Assembly (NCBI GenBank): GCA_934486965.1
Contig: CAKSQP010000050.1
Span: forward strand, 1-10,220
DNA from: an uncultured Eubacteriales bacterium
GTDB taxonomy: Bacteria; Bacillota; Clostridia; Oscillospirales; UBA644
DNA length: 10,220 bases
Reading direction: 5' to 3'
In this document: positions 1 through 5,449 of the stretch, one piece after another
Numbering within the stretch: position 1 is the stretch's first letter
Layout of the letters: every line of letters begins with the position of its first letter
The notes under the pieces: model-generated
Seen by the model: the letters and a program-made list of their open reading frames with translations, nothing else
What the model was told of the DNA's origin: nothing
The model's database searches: none
Translations under genes and position numbers: made by a program

Positions 1-37
1 TCACGTCGACGGGGATATGGAACCTGATATTTTAGAA

Positions 38-65
38 AAAAGGGACTGTTATTGCAGTCCCTTTT
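38..65 (-). terminator. Intrinsic terminator of the lysR gene
   Basis: An 11-bp perfect stem (38-48 pairing with 55-65) with a 6-nt loop is followed on the minus strand by a run of six T (complement of 36-41). The stop codon of the LysR gene (51-49) lies in the loop, so the terminator overlaps the end of the gene. On the plus strand only four T follow the stem, so it may also weakly stop transcription arriving from the left. Bases 1-35 are too short to assign to a gene. Confidence 0.8.
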
Positions 66-945
66 CAGCATTTTCGGTTATCATACGAACCATTTCGCGC
101 GCGGCGACCGAAAGCGGTTGTTCACGCCTTTTTATAAGACAGACAAAGCGTTCGGGGATTTTTTCCTCAAGTTGAATTTCTTTTATGTCGTCTTCCCCTT
201 CAATCATTTCTTTCGGCAGAAAACCTATTCCGAGACCCGCTTTGACCATCGGGATTATCTGGTCGGACGTTGCCGCCTCCGTTTCCGCGCTGTAATTAAG
301 TCCGTGTTCGGCAAAAAATTCGGAATAAAACGCATAGGATTTTGTTCCGTGTCCGAGAGATATCATCGGGAAAGACGCCAACTCGGCAAGCGAAAGTTTT
401 CTCCCCTCGGGAATACGGAGATCCGAAGAGCGGACAGCAACTTCTCTTAACGGCTTTATTCTGATCTCTTCGAGCGAAGAATATGTCTCAGTCGGAGTTG
501 TGACAACTGCGATATCGGCATTTCCGCCGACTATCTCGGACAAAGCCTGCGGAGTTGAATGGTTGCTTATCCTGAGCCTTATTCCGGGATATCTCTGTCT
601 GTAACGTTTAAGTACGGGTAATAAAAAACACCTGAGAGCAACTTCGCTTGCGGCAATAAAAACACTGCCGTTCGTCATATCGCGGCTTTCCGAAAGACGG
701 GTCTCCCCCTCTTTGATATTTTCGACAGCGACTTTTATCCGATCGTAAAGAATTTTTCCCTCAGGCGTGAGAAAAACACCCCTGTTTGTCCTTAAAAACA
801 ACGGACAGCCGAGCGCCGCTTCGAGATTTTTAACGGTTCGCGTAAGATTCGGCTGATTGTTCATCAGAACTTTTGCCGCATGGGAAAAATTTCCGTATTT
901 TGCGACATAATAAAAGACCTTGTACCAATCATAACTGATGTCCAT
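49..945 (-). CDS. LysR-type transcriptional regulator
   Basis: This 298-residue protein has the usual length and layout of the LysR family: an N-terminal winged helix-turn-helix and a C-terminal periplasmic-binding-protein-like effector domain. The recognition region is at about residues 20-41 (FSHAAKVL..QPNLTRTVKNLE), followed by the conserved LG.PLF.R..RG..LT.EG wing at 45-63. The effector domain runs from about 93 to 290, with the typical GLGIGFLP stretch at 237-244. The start at 945 was chosen because GGAGAG sits 6 nt upstream; in-frame ATGs at 957 and 990 lack such a site. It diverges from the DUF1275 membrane protein, and the two promoters share a -10 box. The usual behaviour of the family would make it an autoregulator that activates the divergent gene in response to a small molecule. 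The effector cannot be read from sequence. Confidence 0.95.
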   Translation of the reverse strand: MDISYDWYKVFYYVAKYGNFSHAAKVLMNNQPNLTRTVKNLEAALGCPLFLRTNRGVFLTPEGKILYDRIKVAVENIKEGETRLSESRDMTNGSVFIAASEVALRCFLLPVLKRYRQRYPGIRLRISNHSTPQALSEIVGGNADIAVVTTPTETYSSLEEIRIKPLREVAVRSSDLRIPEGRKLSLAELASFPMISLGHGTKSYAFYSEFFAEHGLNYSAETEAATSDQIIPMVKAGLGIGFLPKEMIEGEDDIKEIQLEEKIPERFVCLIKRREQPLSVAAREMVRMITENAEKGLQ

Positions 946-976
946 AATTCTCTCCATATAAATATTAAATAAAGAT

Positions 977-1005
977 TTTACATATATCATTTAGTAGATT
1001 ATAAT
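977..1005 (+). promoter_or_regulatory. Promoter of the DUF1275 gene
   Basis: TTTACA (977-982), a 17-bp spacer and TATAAT (1000-1005) make a near-consensus sigma-A promoter. Transcription would begin near 1012, leaving a leader of about 28 nt before the chosen start at 1040. This rules out the earlier in-frame ATG at 1010 for this promoter. The -35 box lies inside the early transcribed region of the divergent lysR gene. Confidence 0.82.
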
Positions 1006-1026
1006 ATATATGAATGAAAAAGTCAA
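998..1026 (-). promoter_or_regulatory. Promoter of the LysR gene
   Basis: The minus strand reads TTGACT (complement of 1021-1026), a 17-bp spacer, then TATAAT (complement of 998-1003). Transcription would begin near 991, giving a leader of about 46 nt. Five of six -35 bases and all -10 bases match the sigma-A consensus. Its -10 box overlaps that of the divergent promoter, so the two cannot be occupied by polymerase together. Confidence 0.82.
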
Positions 1027-1039
1027 GCGTGGTGATATA

Positions 1040-1735
1040 ATGTATAATCCGTCTCCTCTGAAAGTAATCAAAATCAATTCTCCTGCGGACAGGGCCGCCG
1101 AAAGATTCGGTACGGCGCTTTTTATTATTCTTTCGGGCGGATTTCAGGACGCCTACACTTATTGCGTCAGGGACAACGTATTTGCAAACGCGCAAACGGG
1201 AAATATCGTTCTTTTAAGCACCTCTGTTTTTAACGGGAACATAGGCGGAGTCATTAAATATTTAATACCTGTTTCGGCGTTCATTCTCGGGATATTGGCA
1301 GCCGAGGTCGTTCATGTAAAACTCGGAAAATTTGAAAAATTTCATTGGAGACAGATAATCCTGCTTGCCGAGATCGTTATTCTTTTTACCGTCGGATTTA
1401 TTCCCGAAAGCCTCAATTATCTTGCAAACGCCGCAGTATCCTTTGTCTGTGCGTTGCAGGTCCAGTCTTTCCATAAAATACGCGGACACGCTTATGCGAG
1501 CACGATGTGTATAGGAAACCTCAGGAGCGGAACGGAAGCCCTCTGCACCTATATAAGAACAAAAGACAAAGTCATACTGCAGAAAGCCGCGACTTATTTC
1601 GGCGTAATTCTTGTTTTCGCGATAGGCGCGGGGCTCGGCGCGGTGTTATCCCCAAATCTCGGAAACAAAGCCGTCTGGATATGCTGCGGACTGCTGACGG
1701 TAAGTTTTGTTGCGATGTTCAAAACCGACAGATAA
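1040..1735 (+). CDS. DUF1275 (YoaK-like) membrane protein
   Basis: This 231-residue protein is predicted to be an integral membrane protein of the DUF1275/YoaK family, found widely in bacteria and without a settled function. Family marks visible are GGFQDAYT (33-40), AQTGN (51-55), the VQSF..I.G.AYAST stretch (141-155) and IGNLRSG (158-164). Hydrophobic segments lie near 24-42, 70-93, 107-120, 127-142, 186-204 and 211-226, compatible with about six transmembrane helices. The start at 1040 is preceded by GGTG with about 5 nt spacing; the longer in-frame ATG at 1010 lies at or before the predicted transcription start. The divergent LysR regulator is the obvious candidate controller. The substrate is unknown; a transporter role is sometimes suggested for the family but is not shown here. 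Confidence 0.92.
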   Translation: MYNPSPLKVIKINSPADRAAERFGTALFIILSGGFQDAYTYCVRDNVFANAQTGNIVLLSTSVFNGNIGGVIKYLIPVSAFILGILAAEVVHVKLGKFEKFHWRQIILLAEIVILFTVGFIPESLNYLANAAVSFVCALQVQSFHKIRGHAYASTMCIGNLRSGTEALCTYIRTKDKVILQKAATYFGVILVFAIGAGLGAVLSPNLGNKAVWICCGLLTVSFVAMFKTDR

Positions 1736-1769
1736 AAAAAAGAAGACCTTTCGGTCTTCTTTTTTTATC
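1731..1769. terminator. Bidirectional terminator between convergent genes
   Basis: An 8-bp GC-containing stem (1741-1748 with 1753-1760) and a TTTC loop are flanked by eight A on the left and seven T on the right, so each strand ends in a U tract. Pairing can extend to GAT/ATC at the outer ends with one bulge. The stop codons of the DUF1275 gene (1733-1735) and the methyltransferase gene (1767-1765) both lie in the arms. Confidence 0.92.
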
Positions 1770-2475
1770 GTTTTCTTAAAACTATTCTGATAAAATTGAG
1801 ATATTTACACGCTCCCGCGTTTATCGCCGCCCTGTCGCCGACCGCATATTCGTTGTCCTGAAGTATCCAGTCGTGCCAGACCTCCTCGTTGCTCTCCATT
1901 TCGGAAATATCAACGATTTCGGAATCGTCCGATGCCGAGACAATATCCGTCCAGTAATCAATATCGTGGATATAGTCAAGTTGTTCGGGCGACCAGGAAA
2001 GAAGCAGTTCTTTAGGCAGAGATCTGTGAAGATCTTTTTTCATTCCGGTAATGCAAAGATATATATAACTTCCGCTTTTTAAGAAAGGCAGAAGTTTTTT
2101 ATCGAGAAATTCTTTGTTTCTGCCGAAATAATTATATGAGTCAACGCATACCAGAGCGTCAAAGAACTCTTTTTCAAATGGCATATTTTCCGCATCGGCT
2201 TTTACGGGAATTATCCTGTTTCCGTTAAGCCCCTGCTGTCTGAAAAATTCCGCATTTTCCGCAGGATCGCTCCAGAGATCGGCGGCATAGACCGTAAAAC
2301 CGTATTCCTTTGCCATAAATACGGAAGTAAGCCCCATACCGCTGCCGAGATCGCAAACCTTTTGCCCCGGAAGAATTTTGCAGTCTTGAAGAAGTTCTTC
2401 CGTGAGTTTTATCGGATTGGGGCCCATAATTTTTGACATTAAATCATTATATTTTTCGCTTTTTGTATATTTCAT
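1765..2475 (-). CDS. Class I SAM-dependent methyltransferase
   Basis: This 236-residue protein has a Rossmann-type methyltransferase core. Motif I is VCDLGSGMG (40-48). The acidic end of beta-2 is probably D66 in VYAADLW. An ADAENMPF loop (93-100) and the motif IV region FDALVCVDSYNYF (105-117) follow, then KSGSYIYL (133-140). The N-terminus (KYNDLMSKIMGPNP) and the C-terminal part are typical of a Bacillota subgroup annotated only as methyltransferase-domain proteins; they resemble neither rRNA nor DNA methyltransferases, and a small-molecule substrate is likely. An AAGGG site lies 6 nt before the start. That site sits across the end of the TetR gene, only 9 nt away, so the two genes form one operon. 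It converges on the DUF1275 gene. The methyl acceptor is unknown. Confidence 0.9.
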   Translation of the reverse strand: MKYTKSEKYNDLMSKIMGPNPIKLTEELLQDCKILPGQKVCDLGSGMGLTSVFMAKEYGFTVYAADLWSDPAENAEFFRQQGLNGNRIIPVKADAENMPFEKEFFDALVCVDSYNYFGRNKEFLDKKLLPFLKSGSYIYLCITGMKKDLHRSLPKELLLSWSPEQLDYIHDIDYWTDIVSASDDSEIVDISEMESNEEVWHDWILQDNEYAVGDRAAINAGACKYLNFIRIVLRKR

Positions 2476-2484
2476 TTTTTCCCT

Positions 2485-3099
2485 TCACGTCAGATGCTTT
2501 TCGAGTTGCTTTGCAAATCTGTCGACATATCCGTTAAAGGAATCGATTACTCCGTCCTTGTTTTCCGTTTCGTCGTAAATATCGTAAAAAAGATACATCG
2601 GCGAATAGAATTTAAGAGCAAGCTGAAAAGCATAAGACTCTTTCTTTTCTTCAAAAACGCCCCTGAAAATATCCTTGACGTAAAGAAGAGGTCCCGAAGA
2701 GAAACACTGCGTATAGAGTTTTCCCATTTCGGGGTCTTTATATCTTTCGACCGAGATAAGTCTGCGAAAATGCGAGGCAAAAGGGTCTGTCGTCCAGTAT
2801 ACAAACTGTGCTTTCGTGTATTCGCAAAGTTTTTCTACCGAAGAACGCCTGTATGCTTCCGCGTCATTTTCGTATAAGTCTTCGGGCATCGAATATTCTT
2901 TCGCACGTTTTTTGTCTGTTTCAGTCATTCTTTTTACTATTGAATCAAATATATCGCGCTTGTTCTCGTAATGCTTATACAACGCGCCTTTCGTTATTCC
3001 GACTTTGCCGGAAATATCGCTTACAGAAACCGCATCGTATCCGGCAACCGAGAACAATTCCAGCGCCGACTCCAGTATTTTTTCTTTAGTGTTGTTCAT
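2485..3099 (-). CDS. TetR/AcrR-family transcriptional regulator
   Basis: This 204-residue protein has the standard TetR layout. The N-terminal DNA-binding domain (about 5-50) carries the helix-turn-helix SVSDISGKVGITKGALYKHYENK (within 25-47), and a variable all-helical ligand and dimer domain follows. The start at 3099 has a strong GGAGGA site about 5 nt upstream; the longer in-frame ATGs at 3171 and 3138 precede or coincide with the predicted transcription start near 3136. Two copies of an inverted-repeat operator flank its promoter elements, so autorepression is the simplest reading. It shares a transcript with the downstream methyltransferase, which is therefore its most likely target. 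The C-terminal domain gives no clear ligand. DegV, a fatty-acid binder, ends just upstream, but that is only proximity. Confidence 0.93.
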   Translation of the reverse strand: MNNTKEKILESALELFSVAGYDAVSVSDISGKVGITKGALYKHYENKRDIFDSIVKRMTETDKKRAKEYSMPEDLYENDAEAYRRSSVEKLCEYTKAQFVYWTTDPFASHFRRLISVERYKDPEMGKLYTQCFSSGPLLYVKDIFRGVFEEKKESYAFQLALKFYSPMYLFYDIYDETENKDGVIDSFNGYVDRFAKQLEKHLT

Positions 3100-3120
3100 A
3101 AATTCCTCCGTATAAAAAAG

Positions 3121-3163
3121 TAAACGATTGTTTACCATATATATTATAGTAAACAATCGTTTA
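3121..3163. promoter_or_regulatory. Paired TetR operator, 15-bp inverted arms
   Basis: TAAACGATTGTTTAC (3121-3135) and its exact reverse complement (3149-3163) are separated by 13 bp. Each arm is itself a dyad, TAAAC-N4-GTTTA, the size expected for one TetR-family dimer. The right arm fills 15 of the 17 bp between the -35 and -10 boxes. The left arm begins just past the predicted transcription start. Binding at either arm would block polymerase. The assignment to the adjacent TetR protein is inferred from position. Confidence 0.88.
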
Positions 3164-3171
3164 TTTGTCAA
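3143..3171 (-). promoter_or_regulatory. Consensus promoter of the tetR-methyltransferase operon
   Basis: The minus strand reads TTGACA (complement of 3166-3171), 17 bp, then TATAAT (complement of 3143-3148), a full match to the sigma-A consensus. Transcription would begin near 3136, about 36 nt before the tetR start codon. Such a strong promoter would need tight repression, which the flanking operators could supply. Confidence 0.9.
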
Positions 3172-3189
3172 GAGTTTTTTTCGATTTTT

Positions 3190-4041
3190 TTATTCTTCGA
3201 TGAAAAGAACGCCGAGAGTATCTTTTCCGCAATGAGAAAGAACCGTCGACCCTGCGGAAGTTATAAGAACTTCATCGAAATAATTTTTCTCAAGAAGCAG
3301 ATCTTTTATCATATTGGGCAAGGTATCTTCCATGCAGGTATGAGTTATGAAAACTCTCTTTTTGCGGATCTTCATACCGACCGACGAAAGTCTGTCTTCC
3401 GCATATTCCTTAAGGACGTTTGCAAGAGGACCTCTGTACTTTTTACCCGGTTGCATTGCGCCGTCTTTTACTTCTATCGAAATTTTCAGTTTGAGAAGGT
3501 TTGCGCCGAGAACGGCAACGCCGCTGCATCTGCCGCCTTTTTTCATATAATCGAGATTTCCGAGAATGAAACTTGCGTTTACCTTCGGAATAATATTTTT
3601 GATTTCCTCGACAGCCTCTTTCGCGGTTTTTCCCGCCGCTATCATATCGGCAAGTTCAAGGACGACATGTCCGCTTCCCGTCGAAAGGTTTGCGGAATCG
3701 ACTACATATACGTTTCCGACTTCCTCCGCCGCTTTGACGGCGTTGCTGTAAGACGAAGACATCGAAGCGCTTATATTGACGTGAATTACCGTATATCCGT
3801 CGTCAACGTATTTTCTGAATATTTCAGTATATTCGTAAATAGTAACAGCGGAAGTTTTCGGCAGAACTTTCGTCCTGTCGACATAATCGAATATCTGCTG
3901 AGGGGTAATATTTACGCCGTCGGTATAAAGTTCGTCGCCGAGGTAAACTCCGAGAGGTACTATTTCTATATTATATTTTTTTACGAGTTCTTCAGAGAGA
4001 TCACAGGTACTGTCAGCCGTGATTTTAATTTTTTCAGCCAT
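3190..4041 (-). CDS. DegV-family fatty-acid-binding protein
   Basis: This 283-residue protein matches the usual DegV length and two-lobed fold. DegV proteins bind a fatty acid; in Gram-positive bacteria FakB members present it to the kinase FakA for phosphorylation and phospholipid synthesis. Visible marks are TADSTCDL (8-15), the PKTS loop (61-64), SASMSSSYSNA (91-101), VDSANLSTGSG (114-124), LDYMKKGGR (163-171) and SHCGKDTLG (269-277). The start at 4041 has AAAGGA about 9 nt upstream; the longer frame to 4110 reaches past the promoter. No FakA-like kinase is in the window, so the FakB role is inferred. I see no clear terminator between its stop and the tetR promoter, so some read-through into the tetR operon is possible. 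Confidence 0.94.
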   Translation of the reverse strand: MAEKIKITADSTCDLSEELVKKYNIEIVPLGVYLGDELYTDGVNITPQQIFDYVDRTKVLPKTSAVTIYEYTEIFRKYVDDGYTVIHVNISASMSSSYSNAVKAAEEVGNVYVVDSANLSTGSGHVVLELADMIAAGKTAKEAVEEIKNIIPKVNASFILGNLDYMKKGGRCSGVAVLGANLLKLKISIEVKDGAMQPGKKYRGPLANVLKEYAEDRLSSVGMKIRKKRVFITHTCMEDTLPNMIKDLLLEKNYFDEVLITSAGSTVLSHCGKDTLGVLFIEE

Positions 4042-4071
4042 AATATTGTTCCTTTCCGTTTTTTCTCTGCC

Positions 4072-4100
4072 ATTATACAGGAAAAAGACGGAAAAGTCAA
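4072..4100 (-). promoter_or_regulatory. Promoter of the DegV-family gene
   Basis: The minus strand reads TTGACT (complement of 4095-4100), 17 bp, then TATAAT (complement of 4072-4077). Transcription would begin near 4065, giving a leader of about 24 nt. This supports the start codon at 4041. Confidence 0.82.
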
Positions 4101-4120
4101 TAGGAAACAAAATACGACTT

Positions 4121-4174
4121 TATTGTCAAACATATTGAAAAAAGTCGAAAATACTGATATAATATTGTCAATAT
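4121..4174. repeat. Repeated TATTGTCAA boxes, possible operators
   Basis: TATTGTCAA occurs at 4121-4129, just upstream of the -35 box, and again at 4163-4171, over the predicted transcription start. The two are exactly 42 bp apart, close to four helical turns. The second is part of a perfect dyad, ATATTG-T-CAATAT (4162-4174). An 8-bp inverted pair, CATATTGA (4131-4138) and TCAATATG (4168-4175), overlaps them. These could bind a regulator not encoded nearby, but part of the similarity comes from AT-rich promoter sequence. Confidence 0.4.
4135..4163 (+). promoter_or_regulatory. Promoter of the methionine gamma-lyase family operon
   Basis: TTGAAA (4135-4140), a 17-bp spacer and TATAAT (4158-4163) form a strong sigma-A promoter. 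The -10 is extended, with TG at 4155-4156. Transcription would begin near 4170, about 26 nt before the TTG start codon. Confidence 0.85.
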
Positions 4175-4195
4175 GAAATAAGGAGATAACTTATC

Positions 4196-5449
4196 TTGAA
4201 TAAGGAACAATTCGCGGCGGTTGCCGCCGCCGAAAAAAAATTAACGGATAAATTTGAAAAAATCGACCGAACGGCGACATTTAACACCGAAAAAGTACTT
4301 CGTGCGTTCTGGAAAGAACAGATTTCCGAACCGATGCTTCACGGAACGACAGGTTACGGCTACGACGACAGAGGAAGAGACGCTCTTGACAGGGTATTTG
4401 CCGAAGTTTTCAGCGCGGAAGACGCTCTGGTAAGGCATAATTTCATTTCGGGAACTCACGTTATCGCAACGGCGCTTTATGCAATTCTCCGCCCCGGAGA
4501 TACCCTGTATGCGGTAACAGGCGATCCTTACGACACATTGCTCGAAACGATAGGCGTATATAAAACGTCGGAAGACCCCGGCTCTCTTGCCGATTTCGGG
4601 ATCAAATACAGGAAAACGGAATTGAAAGAAGACGGGTCGCCCGATTTTGACGAGATAAAAAAAGTCCTTTCCGAGGACAAGACCGTTAAAATGGTTTTCA
4701 TTCAACGCTCGCGCGGTTACACACAGCGCCCGACATTGTCCCTTGCAAAAATCGAAGAAATTACAAAAGCGGTAAAAGAAATTTCGGACGCCGTAATTTT
4801 TGTCGACAACTGTTACGGCGAATTCGTATGCGAAAAAGAGCCGACTGAGATCGGCGCGGACCTTATGGGCGGCTCTCTTATTAAAAATCCGGGCGGCGGA
4901 CTTGCGCTTACGGGCGGATATATCGCAGGAAAACGCGACCTTGTCGAAAAATGCGCTTACAGACTGACAGCCGTCGGTCTCGGAAAAGAGGGCGGAGCGA
5001 CTCATTCACAGTTGAGAAATATGTTTCAGGGCTTCTTTATGGCACCCCACACCGTCGCTCAGGCAAAGAAGACAGCCCTTCTCGCCTCTCAGCTGTTTTA
5101 TGACGCGGGTTATACGGTATCCCCGCTTCCGACAGAGGATAGCGAAGATATAATCCAGACCGTCGTTCTCGGAACGCCCGAGAAACTCATTGATTTCTGC
5201 AAAGGAATACAGGCGGGCGCACCGATAGACAGTTATGCCGTACCCGAACCCTGCCCCATGCCGGGATATGCCGACGAAGTAATTATGGCGGCGGGCGCGT
5301 TTGTTTCGGGAGCGTCGATAGAACTTTCGGCAGACGCTCCGATGAGACCTCCGTACAGGGTCTATTTTCAGGGTGGACTTACCTACGAAAGCGGGAAAAT
5401 AGCAATATGCAAAGCGCTTGAAACACTCCAGAGAAAAGAGGCTGAATAA
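4196..5449 (+). CDS. PLP-dependent methionine gamma-lyase family protein
   Basis: This 417-residue protein belongs to the PLP-dependent fold-type I family named methionine gamma-lyase family, often annotated 'aluminium resistance protein' in Bacillota (Bacillus YnbB is a member). Its true reaction is poorly established; a C-S lyase activity on sulfur amino acids is the usual proposal. The family signature HNFISGTHVIATALYAILRPGD lies within 81-102. VTGDPYDT (107-114) follows. VDNCYGEF (203-210) supplies D204, expected to contact the pyridine nitrogen. K230 in SLIKNPGGG is the likely Schiff-base lysine. The start is TTG at 4196, with AGGAG 10 nt upstream and no usable in-frame ATG before it; the ATG at 4173 stops after two codons. 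It overlaps by one base the serine hydrolase downstream, so the pair is co-transcribed. It is transcribed divergently from degV. Confidence 0.92.
   Translation: MNKEQFAAVAAAEKKLTDKFEKIDRTATFNTEKVLRAFWKEQISEPMLHGTTGYGYDDRGRDALDRVFAEVFSAEDALVRHNFISGTHVIATALYAILRPGDTLYAVTGDPYDTLLETIGVYKTSEDPGSLADFGIKYRKTELKEDGSPDFDEIKKVLSEDKTVKMVFIQRSRGYTQRPTLSLAKIEEITKAVKEISDAVIFVDNCYGEFVCEKEPTEIGADLMGGSLIKNPGGGLALTGGYIAGKRDLVEKCAYRLTAVGLGKEGGATHSQLRNMFQGFFMAPHTVAQAKKTALLASQLFYDAGYTVSPLPTEDSEDIIQTVVLGTPEKLIDFCKGIQAGAPIDSYAVPEPCPMPGYADEVIMAAGAFVSGASIELSADAPMRPPYRVYFQGGLTYESGKIAICKALETLQRKEAE

Noticed and set aside
1..35. Possible 3' end of a plus-strand gene with TAG at 33-35 or TGA at 25-27
   Set aside because: Fewer than a dozen codons are visible, and two competing frames are equally possible. 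There is not enough to call a gene.
3121..3163. CRISPR-like or transposon terminal inverted repeat
   Set aside because: There are only two inverted copies 13 bp apart, placed precisely around a promoter next to a TetR gene, with no transposase or target duplication. An operator explains it better.
3232..4176. 314-codon open frame on the plus strand
   Set aside because: It lies antisense to the clear DegV gene, covers both divergent promoters, and its translation has no recognisable motif. It is a coding shadow.
4241..5005. 254-codon open frame on the minus strand
   Set aside because: It is antisense to the PLP enzyme, whose family motifs are unambiguous in the plus frame.
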